Assembly: GCA_900321895.1 (NCBI GenBank) | Contig: ONYB01000015.1 | Coordinates: 1 to 16,642 of the forward strand | Direction: 5' to 3' | Source of the DNA: an uncultured Brachyspira sp. | GTDB lineage: Bacteria > Cyanobacteriota > Vampirovibrionia > Gastranaerophilales > Gastranaerophilaceae | DNA: 16,642 nt | Part shown: positions 1 to 5,410 of the stretch, one piece after another | Position numbering within the stretch: the stretch's first letter is position 1 | How the letters are laid out: every line of letters begins with the position of its first letter | Notes under the pieces: generated by a model | What the model was told of the DNA's origin: nothing | Databases searched by the model: none | Seen by the model: the letters and a program-made list of their open reading frames with translations, nothing else | Program-made: the position numbers and the translations under genes

Positions 1-956
1 ACCATAGTGACAGGCATTGCCATTGCCGTAAACAAGCCCATAATCGCAAAAATTACAAAAGACAACCTTGGGCATGTTTTGTAAGTCATTGCAAAAATTA
101 ACATTAACGGTAGTGTTGAAATCATTGAGAAGTAAAATACTTTTTTTGCACCTACTCGTTTTTCGATATCACGACTGATAAACGAGCCAATTCCGCTCAT
201 AAAGCTGAAGGCAAAAAGTGCGGTACCGATAGCAAAAGGTTTGTAGCCTAAATCTTTCCACAGAAACGGTAAAAGGATTGAAGTGGATGTTGTTATGAGC
301 GATTTTAATATTGATATTGTTATTAATAATTTAAGTTTAAAGTTAGAGAAAATTTCTTTAAAGGTATTTGCAAAATCCGAATTATTTTTTTCGACGATTT
401 TGTCAGAAATTTTAGGTACGAATTTAAACATCAACAAAGCCCAACAGATTCCAAAAACTGCTAGATATGGAATGTCGTGGAGTCCAATAAATTGCGTAAT
501 AAAGGCGGAAATGATGGGGCCGAGAGAGTAGCCGAAAGTTCCCATAGCGATGAAGGCACCCATGTTTTTGCCGGCATCATTAGTGGAAAATCTTACGATA
601 AACCCGAGGGCTTGCGGGTGGAAAAGGCTTGAGCCTAAGCTTCCGAGGATAACAAACAGGATTAAAAGCGGAAGAGTGTTTGTTATTGGTGCGAATGATA
701 TAAAAATGGCAGTAAATAATAGCCCCCAGAAAATAAATATTCTTTTCAGAAGATTGTCTGCAAAAAATCCGAAAATCGGCTGTAAAAGTGACGAACAGAT
801 ATGCGACATGCTCAAAACTACTGTTGCTATTGCCATGCTTATGCTGAGTTTAGCGGCTATAAATGGCATAATGGGATTAAGCATGCCGGTGTAGATATCG
901 TTTACGAAATGGGCTCCGCTGAGCCAGATATGGGGTTTTTGTTCTTTTCTTATCAT
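1..956 (-). CDS. MFS transporter, fosmidomycin-resistance (Fsr)-like, C-terminus cut by window edge
   Basis: Reading the minus strand from the ATG at 956-954 gives 318 codons without a stop before the left edge, so the C-terminal part lies outside. The protein begins MIRKEQKPHIWLSGAHFVND and is a run of hydrophobic segments. Two stretches recall E. coli Fsr: 'SSLLQPIFGFFADN' in the second helix/loop region (Fsr SSLLQPVVGYWTDK) and 'GSSLFHPQALG' near residue 110 (Fsr GSSVFHPES). Fsr-type carriers are inner-membrane proton antiporters that export small drugs. The natural substrate cannot be read from the sequence. It lies 55 bases downstream of maf on the same strand. No clear Shine-Dalgarno precedes the ATG. 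The family call is firm for MFS and good for the Fsr branch; an efflux role is inferred from the family. Confidence 0.85.
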   Translation of the reverse strand, partial: MIRKEQKPHIWLSGAHFVNDIYTGMLNPIMPFIAAKLSISMAIATVVLSMSHICSSLLQPIFGFFADNLLKRIFIFWGLLFTAIFISFAPITNTLPLLILFVILGSLGSSLFHPQALGFIVRFSTNDAGKNMGAFIAMGTFGYSLGPIISAFITQFIGLHDIPYLAVFGICWALLMFKFVPKISDKIVEKNNSDFANTFKEIFSNFKLKLLITISILKSLITTSTSILLPFLWKDLGYKPFAIGTALFAFSFMSGIGSFISRDIEKRVGAKKVFYFSMISTLPLMLIFAMTYKTCPRLSFVIFAIMGLFTAMAMPVTM

Positions 957-965
957 AATAGTATT

Positions 966-971
966 ATTATA
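966..971 (-). promoter_or_regulatory. Possible -10 box very close to the MFS start
   Basis: A perfect TATAAT reads on the minus strand at 971-966 and ends nine bases before the MFS ATG (956). No good -35 box is seen upstream. If used, the mRNA would be leaderless or nearly so, which would fit the missing Shine-Dalgarno. The region is so AT-rich that chance is a serious alternative, and read-through from maf would also express the gene. Confidence 0.25.
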
Positions 972-1011
972 TATTAAATTGTCTGAAAGTTTCTGAAAAT
1001 AAAGTTATTTT

Positions 1012-1566
1012 TTACAAAACTTTTTTTAATGCATTCGGGCAAATTCCGATTATGTTGTCGAGGCTGCCGGAGTAGGATTTGATGTAGCCTTCTGGCATTT
1101 CTTGAATCCCGTAGGAGCCGGCTTTGTCAAAAGGTTTGAAGTTGTCGACGTAGTATTTGATTTGTTCTGTTGTGAGCGGGAAAAATTCTACGTCGCTTGT
1201 TGTGGAAATTTTACGACAAATTTGAGATTCGCTGTCGATGACTGCGATAGCCGTAACGACGGTGTGAGTTTTACCGGAGAGGGATTGGAGCATTTTAATT
1301 GCGTTTTCTCTGGTGTGCGGTTTTCCGAGGATTTTCTTGTTTAATACTACAATCGTGTCAGCTCCGATAATTTTGCAAGGTTCATGAATAAGAGGGAGAA
1401 CGGCACGGGCTTTGTTTTCCGCCAAACTTTCTATAAAATCATAAGAAAAATCCGTCCTCGAATGATCTTCCACATACGGTGACGGAATAATTTCAAATAC
1501 GTAATTGTTTTGTTTTAGAATAAATTGTCTTCTTGGAGAAGACGATGCCAATACGATTTTTCCCAT
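1012..1566 (-). CDS. maf: Maf-family nucleoside triphosphate pyrophosphatase (YhdE-like)
   Basis: Cytosolic 184-residue enzyme of the Maf/ITPase fold that cleaves non-canonical or modified NTPs to NMP plus pyrophosphate and is linked to septum inhibition when overproduced. The family motifs are in place: ASSSPRR at residues 7-13 (phosphate-binding loop), GADTIV at 68-73 with the catalytic Asp70, GKP at 81-83, SGKTHTV at 97-103, DKAGSYGIQ at 147-155 and GSLDNIIGI near 167-175. The 'KAGSYGIQ' form matches the dTTP/UTP-specific YhdE branch rather than the m7GTP-specific YceF branch. The start is supported by AAGGAA at 1579-1574, seven bases before the ATG. Length is normal for the family. An extended -10 box lies just upstream, and the MFS gene follows on the same strand. 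Confidence 0.95.
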   Translation of the reverse strand: MGKIVLASSSPRRQFILKQNNYVFEIIPSPYVEDHSRTDFSYDFIESLAENKARAVLPLIHEPCKIIGADTIVVLNKKILGKPHTRENAIKMLQSLSGKTHTVVTAIAVIDSESQICRKISTTSDVEFFPLTTEQIKYYVDNFKPFDKAGSYGIQEMPEGYIKSYSGSLDNIIGICPNALKKVL

Positions 1567-1586
1567 AGTTTAGTTCCTTTTTCCTT

Positions 1587-1595
1587 ATTATATCA
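1587..1595 (-). promoter_or_regulatory. Extended -10 promoter candidate for maf
   Basis: On the minus strand TG-A-TATAAT reads from 1595 to 1587, a perfect -10 hexamer with an extended TGn. No convincing -35 is seen, as extended -10 promoters allow. Transcription would begin near 1580, just ahead of the maf ribosome binding site, and would include the MFS gene. Confidence 0.45.
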
Positions 1596-1618
1596 GAAAA
1601 AAGATCTATAAAACTTTT

Positions 1619-1861
1619 TTATTGGTAGTTCTGAGGAGAACGAACGTATCTTGCGTTTTTAGCATTGACGGCATAACAAGCGATATTAAGCCGTTGTTTT
1701 AACATCATCATATTTTTATACATGGCTGCATAATCATTCATTGCACCCATCATTTTGTTTGGATCGACCATAGATTCCATGTTGTCGTGATTGTCAACTT
1801 TTTCTTCTGCGTATTTCTTGACCAAAAGTTGGTCGATGTAGTCTTCAGCACCGATTGCCAT
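1619..1861 (-). CDS. Small Met-rich protein of unknown function (80 aa)
   Basis: I do not recognise this protein. The start is well supported by a strong Shine-Dalgarno GGGAGG (1874-1869), seven bases from the ATG at 1861, so translation is likely. The product is soluble, with no signal peptide or membrane segment. It is rich in methionine (10 of 80 residues), including MM at 37-38 and MMM at 51-53, and has one cysteine. The first half is acidic and the C-terminal third basic (KNARYVRSPQNYQ). The helical pattern of residues 1-65 suggests a small helical protein. It lies 52 bases upstream of maf, which seems to have its own promoter, so co-function is not implied. Conservation in related genomes would decide whether it is a real family. 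Confidence 0.7.
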   Translation of the reverse strand: MAIGAEDYIDQLLVKKYAEEKVDNHDNMESMVDPNKMMGAMNDYAAMYKNMMMLKQRLNIACYAVNAKNARYVRSPQNYQ

Positions 1862-2064
1862 GAGATGACCTCCCTAATGTGTGTATCCTTGTTTCCTATG
1901 AGAAAATATTGGTTTAGTAGTATCCTAAATATTCCTTATGTATATATAAAGTATTTTGTTGAAAATAAATTGCCTAATTTTGCACAAATATTAAGAAATA
2001 TTAAATAAATTTATAAGAATACGGTATTTATTGATAAGGCGTTAGGGCGATAAGTCTTTTACGG

Positions 2065-2110
2065 AAAAGCGGGCATTATGATTTTTCATGTTGTCCGCTT
2101 TTTGTTTTTT
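2065..2110 (+). terminator. Strong intrinsic terminator without an obvious upstream gene
   Basis: The arms AAAAGCGGGCATTATG (2065-2080) and CATGTTGTCCGCTTTT (2087-2102) pair over 16 positions, with one T-T mismatch and two G-T pairs, around the loop ATTTTT. A T-rich tail (TTTTT-G-TTTTTT) follows on the plus strand to 2110. The minus-strand reading has only four Ts after the hairpin, so plus-strand termination is favoured. No plus-strand gene precedes it in the window. It may end a small RNA or an attenuated transcript starting in 1900-2050, or insulate the ribosomal operon from antisense transcription. Confidence 0.75.
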
Positions 2111-2147
2111 GTTTGACCCTTCACCCTTCACTTTTTCCGTTCAATAC

Positions 2148-2176
2148 TTGCAAATAAAATATCTTTATGTTATTAT
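2148..2176 (+). promoter_or_regulatory. Promoter of the rpsE-rpmD-rplO-secY operon
   Basis: TTGCAA (2148-2153) and TATTAT (2171-2176) are separated by exactly 17 bases, and the -10 carries the extended TGn (2168-2170). Transcription would begin near 2183, giving a leader of about 180 bases before the rpsE start. This placement, just after a terminator and ahead of a ribosomal protein operon, is coherent. Confidence 0.6.
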
Positions 2177-2287
2177 TTTCCTGTCAGAAAAGTTAATCGA
2201 ATACATTTTCAAATAGTTGCAATCGCAGCGTTATGTTTGGTGTATTCATTTTATATCAAAAATTTAAACAAGAGTCTTAGGAATTCC

Positions 2288-2335
2288 TCATTCTGAGCAT
2301 CTACTCGAAGGCTCTTTTGAAAAGCCTCAGAATGA
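2288..2335. repeat. Palindromic REP-like element in the rpsE leader
   Basis: TCATTCTGAG (2288-2297) and CTCAGAATGA (2326-2335) are perfect inverted copies. Inside them AGGCT (2309-2313) and AGCCT (2323-2327) form a second stem. The same TCATTCTGAG 10-mer begins the large inverted repeat at 8294-8395, so this looks like a short member of a dispersed family. In RNA it would form a hairpin about 25 bases before the rpsE start codon, where it could also affect translation. Confidence 0.6.
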
Positions 2336-2360
2336 AAGTTTTAAATGAAAGGTAAAATCA

Positions 2361-2996
2361 ATGGATTTAGAAAACAAAGAAGAATTAAAAGCTGAAGCTA
2401 CTGAAACAGTTGAAGAAACTGCTGCTCCTGCTGAAGCAACTAACGACGAAAAACCTGCCAGAGGCAGACGCGGTCGCGGTAGAAAACAAAAAATCGAAAC
2501 TACTGAAGAAAAACCTCAAAGCGAATGGACTGAAAGAGTTGTTCAAATCAGCCGTGTTACTAAGGTTGTTAAAGGTGGTAAAAAATTGAGCTTTAGAGCT
2601 ATTGTTATTGTCGGTAACCAAAAAGGTCAAGTTGGTGTCGGTTGTGCTAAAGCTTCTGAAGTTATCATCGCTATCCAAAAAGCTATTGCTGACGGTAGAA
2701 AAAATCTTATTACTGTTCCTATTTTCAAAACGACTATTCCTCACCCGATTATTGGTAGATCAGGTGCCGGCGAAGTTATGTTAAGACCTGCTTCTGAAGG
2801 TACCGGTATTATCGCAGGTGGTGCTGTTCGTTCAGTTCTTGAACTCGCAGGTATTGGCAACATCTTGTCAAAATCTTTAGGTTCAAAATCTCCGCTTAAC
2901 GCTGCTAACGCAACTTTGGACGCTTTGAAAAAATTAACTCCGTTTACTGAAGTTGCTAAAAGACGCGGCTTGTCAATGGCTGAATTCTTAAATTAG
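2361..2996 (+). CDS. rpsE: 30S ribosomal protein S5 with extended N-terminus
   Basis: S5 (211 residues) of the small ribosomal subunit helps hold the decoding site accurate and takes part in mRNA unwinding at the entry channel. From about residue 55 it aligns throughout with bacterial S5: RVTKVVKGGKKLSFRAIVIVGNQKGQ... (66 onward) is the double-stranded-RNA-binding domain, and 'PASEGTGIIAGGAVRSVLE' begins the C-terminal domain. The WTERVVQI...KVVKGGKKLSFRAIV stretch is close to the cyanobacterial form as I remember it. E. coli S5 is 167 residues; the extra 45 or so here are first acidic (residues 2-30), then basic (RGRRGRGRKQK, 35-45). AAAGG lies about ten bases before the ATG. It is first in its operon, whereas S5 usually follows L18. 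Confidence 0.97.
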   Translation: MDLENKEELKAEATETVEETAAPAEATNDEKPARGRRGRGRKQKIETTEEKPQSEWTERVVQISRVTKVVKGGKKLSFRAIVIVGNQKGQVGVGCAKASEVIIAIQKAIADGRKNLITVPIFKTTIPHPIIGRSGAGEVMLRPASEGTGIIAGGAVRSVLELAGIGNILSKSLGSKSPLNAANATLDALKKLTPFTEVAKRRGLSMAEFLN

Positions 2997-3003
2997 TCAA
3001 CTC

Positions 3004-3097
3004 GGCTAATTGATTAGCCCGTACTTTTTGAAGTACATTTTAGAAAGTTCATAAATACAGCTGTCCGAGCAGCTTTCGACTTTCAAAATCTCTCGGA
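3004..3097 (+). other. Tandem hairpins with possible pseudoknot between rpsE and rpmD
   Basis: Three hairpins follow the rpsE stop codon: GGCTAA/TTAGCC (3004-3009 with 3014-3019), GTACTT/AAGTAC (3021-3026 with 3031-3036) and AGCTG/CAGCT (3059-3063 with 3070-3074). The third is enclosed by GAAAGT/ACTTTC (3043-3048 with 3079-3084). Its six-base loop TCCGAG (3064-3069) is perfectly complementary to CTCGGA at 3092-3097, so an H-type pseudoknot is possible. None of the stems has a T-run typical of a terminator. The segment could be an mRNA processing or regulatory element, or a decayed repeat, since CTCGGAATGA resembles the arm CTCAGAATGA at 2326-2335. Confidence 0.45.
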
Positions 3098-3130
3098 ATG
3101 AATATAACTTTTAACAAAAGGATTAATAAA

Positions 3131-3322
3131 ATGGCAAAAACTGGAAATAAACAAATTAAAATTAAACTTACAAGAGGTTTGGTCGGTACTACCGAAACTC
3201 AAAGAAAAGTTATCAAAGCTCTTGGTATTACTAAAAAAGATCAAGTTGTTGAACACTATGACTCACCTACAATTTTGGGCATGGTAAACAAAGTTTCTCA
3301 CCTTGTTCAAATCGTAGACTAG
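3131..3322 (+). CDS. rpmD: 50S ribosomal protein L30
   Basis: Bacterial-type L30 (63 residues), a small protein of the large subunit. It reads KIKLTRGLVGTTETQRKVIKALGITKKDQVVEHYDSP over residues 8-44, the usual beta-alpha-beta L30 core with the 'G..(E/P)....L..LGL' pattern and the late 'G.v.kV.HLV' segment. I chose the ATG at 3131 over the in-frame ATG at 3098: it gives the normal length, and the identical string AAGGATTAATAAAATG precedes both this gene and rplO, so it is clearly the ribosome binding site. L30 lies between rpsE and rplO as in most bacteria. As I recall, Cyanobacteria and plastids lack this gene, so its presence argues against a true cyanobacterium. Confidence 0.95.
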   Translation: MAKTGNKQIKIKLTRGLVGTTETQRKVIKALGITKKDQVVEHYDSPTILGMVNKVSHLVQIVD

Positions 3323-3353
3323 TTACAGCAATAAAGAAAGAAGGATTAATAAA

Positions 3354-3806
3354 ATGACAAATAATATATCATTAGAAGATTTAAGACCTGCAGAAGGTTC
3401 AACTCACAAAACCAAAAGAGTAGGTAGAGGTCGTTCTTCAGGCAGAGGTAAAACTTCTTGCCGTGGTAACAACGGTGAAGGTCAAAGATCAGGAAGTGCT
3501 TCTAAAAGAGGTTTTGAAGGCGGTCAGATGCCGGCTTACAGAAGATTGCCGAAATTGAAAGGCTTCCAAGTTATCAACAAAATTAACTATGCTGAAGTTA
3601 ACGTTTCAAGACTTGACGCTTACAAATTGAGCGAAGTATCTTTGGAATCTTTAAAAGAAGCTAAAAGAATTCACCCATCTTCTGAAGGTTTGAGAATTAT
3701 GGGTAACGGCGACATCAAAACTGCCGTAAATGTTAAAGCAAATTATGTAACTCCTGCTGCTAAAGCTAAAATCGAAGCTGCAGGCGGAAAGGTTGAGTTA
3801 GTATAA
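3354..3806 (+). CDS. rplO: 50S ribosomal protein L15
   Basis: L15 (150 residues) is an assembly protein of the large ribosomal subunit, its basic N-terminal tail threading into 23S rRNA. The sequence shows the conserved order DLRPAEGS (9-16), the Arg/Gly tail KRVGRGRSSGRGKTSCRG (21-38), GFEGGQMPAYRRLPKLKGF (53-71), and a C-terminal VKANYVTPAAKAKIEAAGGKVEL where L15 ends in 'S..A...IE.AGG'. Length is normal. The start has the same AAGGATTAATAAAATG context as rpmD. Its TAA shares one base with the ATG of secY (TAATG at 3804-3808), so translation of the two is probably coupled. Confidence 0.97.
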   Translation: MTNNISLEDLRPAEGSTHKTKRVGRGRSSGRGKTSCRGNNGEGQRSGSASKRGFEGGQMPAYRRLPKLKGFQVINKINYAEVNVSRLDAYKLSEVSLESLKEAKRIHPSSEGLRIMGNGDIKTAVNVKANYVTPAAKAKIEAAGGKVELV

Positions 3807-5143
3807 TGTCACAGGGAATGAAAATGCCTTCAACAGAGGACTTAATGTCAATGTGGCAGGCATCAGGCTTGAAACAGAAGATTTTGTTCACCTTTGCAAT
3901 GATTGCTTTGTTCAGATTAGGTGCTCAGTTGCCTATATTTGGTATTAATAACGAAGTATTTTCAAACATTGCTCAAGGTAACAATATTATCGGTTTCTTA
4001 GACCTGTTCACCGGTGGTGCGTTGGGTAACGTATCTATCTTTGCGTTAGGTATCGGACCTTTTATCACCGCATCAATTATCATTCAGCTCGTATCTGTAG
4101 TAATCCCTTCTTTGGAAAAATTACAAACCGAAGAGGGCGAAGCAGGAAGACGTAAACTGATGCAATATACCCGTATTTTTACGGTTATTTTGTCAGTTTT
4201 TCAGGCAACAATTTTTATGGTTTACATGAAACATCTTCCGGGAGCTGTAATGCCGGGAATTCCGTTCGGAATGTTTGTAATAAGCTCTGTTGCCGTTTTG
4301 ACGGCAGGTGCAATGCTTGTTATGTGGCTTTCTGAATTGATTACGGAGAAAGGTATCGGAAATGGTGGTTCTTTAATCATCTTTATCGGTATTATTTCCG
4401 GGATTCCGGTTTACGCTCAAAGAACTTACCAAATGGTGGTTCATTCGACTGCAATGCAGATGGGGCTTGTTGTGTTACTTGCAATCTTCTTTGCAGCAAT
4501 GATTTTCATTGTAATTATGCAGGAAGCTGTTAGAAAAGTTATTATTGTTAACCCGAAAAGACAAGTCGGAAACAAGGTTTACGGCGGTATGAATTCGTTT
4601 ATTCCGTTTAAGCTTAATCCGGGCGGTGTTATGCCGATTATCTTTGCGGTAGCAATTTTGCTTTTCCCGTCGACAGTATTGAGTTTGGTCGGACAAGCTA
4701 ATTTTAAGAGCGAAGCTGTTAAAAATTTTGTCGTAACATTAACTCAGTGGATGAGCCCTGACGGAATCCCTTACTATATCTTGTATTTCTTGTTTATCGT
4801 AGGGTTGACGTTCTTCTACGCATCGATTATGCCGAATATGCAGCCGAAAGATATTGCTAAGAACCTCAAAAAATACGGTTCTTCAATTCCTGGGATTAAA
4901 CCGGGCAAACCGACTGCGGAAGCACTTGATAAAATCCTTACAAAAACCACATTTATCGGTGCTATCGGGCTTGGTATAATTGCACTTGTCCCGTCGTTTG
5001 CAAGTTACATTACCAATATCAAAACCTTGCAAGGTATTGGTGCAACATCTTTAATCATCATGGTTGGTGTTGCTCTGGACTTGATAAATCAGGTGAAATC
5101 ACATTTGCTTGCCAGAAACTATGAATCTTTCTTGAAGCAATAG
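3806..5143 (+). CDS. secY: Preprotein translocase channel subunit SecY
   Basis: SecY (445 residues) forms the protein-conducting channel of the Sec translocon in the inner membrane, working with SecE/SecG, SecA and the ribosome. Ten hydrophobic helices fit the pattern. Visible signatures are FRLGAQLP (36-43), the plug/TM2 region GGALGNVSIFALGIGPFITAS (70-90), EGEAGRRKLMQYTR (110-123), WLSELITEKGIGNG (174-187) and the C5 loop SIPGIKPGKPTAEALDKI (360-377). In E. coli the C5 loop reads GIRPG, with Arg357 important for SecA-driven translocation; here that residue is Lys365. The start overlaps rplO by one base. A terminator follows at once, so adk and map, common neighbours after secY, are not in this operon. 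Confidence 0.98.
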   Translation: MSQGMKMPSTEDLMSMWQASGLKQKILFTFAMIALFRLGAQLPIFGINNEVFSNIAQGNNIIGFLDLFTGGALGNVSIFALGIGPFITASIIIQLVSVVIPSLEKLQTEEGEAGRRKLMQYTRIFTVILSVFQATIFMVYMKHLPGAVMPGIPFGMFVISSVAVLTAGAMLVMWLSELITEKGIGNGGSLIIFIGIISGIPVYAQRTYQMVVHSTAMQMGLVVLLAIFFAAMIFIVIMQEAVRKVIIVNPKRQVGNKVYGGMNSFIPFKLNPGGVMPIIFAVAILLFPSTVLSLVGQANFKSEAVKNFVVTLTQWMSPDGIPYYILYFLFIVGLTFFYASIMPNMQPKDIAKNLKKYGSSIPGIKPGKPTAEALDKILTKTTFIGAIGLGIIALVPSFASYITNIKTLQGIGATSLIIMVGVALDLINQVKSHLLARNYESFLKQ

Positions 5144-5162
5144 TTCGGTAAAACAAAAACTT

Positions 5163-5193
5163 AAAAAGCCGTCACTTAGGTGGCGGCTTTTTT
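5163..5193 (+). terminator. Intrinsic terminator of the ribosomal/secY operon
   Basis: AAAAAGCCGTCAC (5163-5175) pairs with GTGGCGGCTTTTT (5180-5192) across 13 positions with one G-T pair. The loop is TTAG, and a run of six Ts ends at 5193. It starts 20 bases after the secY stop. Confidence 0.9.
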
Positions 5194-5302
5194 ATGCCTC
5201 AGCTCGGGCATAAGAAAAGCCCTGCCTAAAACTGACAGGGCAAATACTGAGCAATCAGAAGAGTTGAGGATTTACATTTATTATTCTAACCTCTTTGATT
5301 GC
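5193..5302. other. Structured intergenic segment, possible RNA element or reverse terminator
   Basis: Three inverted repeats follow the secY terminator. TATGCC/GGCATA (5193-5198, 5207-5212) encloses an 8-base loop. GCCCTG/CAGGGC (5219-5224, 5236-5241) encloses 11 bases and on the minus strand is followed by TTTTCTT, so it could stop leftward transcription. GCAATCA/TGATTGC (5251-5257, 5296-5302) extends inward with AGAG/CTCT. CTCAG (5199-5203) can instead pair with CTGAG (5247-5251), so alternative folds exist. It lies upstream of the candidate promoter for the next gene, so a riboswitch for that gene is unlikely unless an earlier start is used. I recognise no known RNA family. Confidence 0.4.
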
Positions 5303-5309
5303 AAAAACA

Positions 5310-5339
5310 TTGTACGAAAAGATTAAAATTTGTTAAAAT
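5310..5339 (+). promoter_or_regulatory. Promoter candidate for the GNAT gene
   Basis: TTGTAC (5310-5315) and TAAAAT (5334-5339) are 18 bases apart, and the -10 has an extended TGn (5331-5333). Transcription would start near 5346, about 65 bases before the ATG at 5411. That would exclude the longer in-frame start at 5330, which overlaps the -10 box. Confidence 0.5.
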
Positions 5340-5410
5340 TCTTAGCCTTAATGCTTAAAAATAAGCAAAAATTTTTATTTAGAGGGTTTGTATGTTCGGA
5401 GGCATGTAAG

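Larger units (their letters stand above)
1862..2360. other. Gene-free divergent region between the 80-aa gene and rpsE
   Basis: No credible coding sequence is seen in these 499 bases. The left part (1875-2030) is very AT-rich and should hold the minus-strand promoter of the 80-residue gene, but I find no clear box pair. Around 2031-2056 the motif GATAAG occurs twice (2033-2038 and 2049-2054). A strong plus-strand terminator follows at 2065-2110. A 7-base tandem (CCCTTCA twice) lies near 2118-2131. The best promoter for rpsE is at 2148-2176, which leaves a leader of about 180 bases that includes a palindromic repeat at 2288-2335. Confidence 0.6.

Noticed and set aside
283..894. Plus-strand open frames opposite the MFS gene
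   Set aside because: The minus frame gives a continuous, recognisable MFS protein; the plus frames show no family features and no ribosome binding sites.
3098..3130. Earlier in-frame ATG for rpmD at 3098
   Set aside because: L30 would gain 11 unusual residues. The ATG at 3131 has the same start context as rplO and gives normal length.
5330..5410. Longer in-frame start for the GNAT gene at 5330
   Set aside because: It overlaps the candidate -10 box and has no ribosome binding site, while GGAGG sits eight bases before the ATG at 5411.
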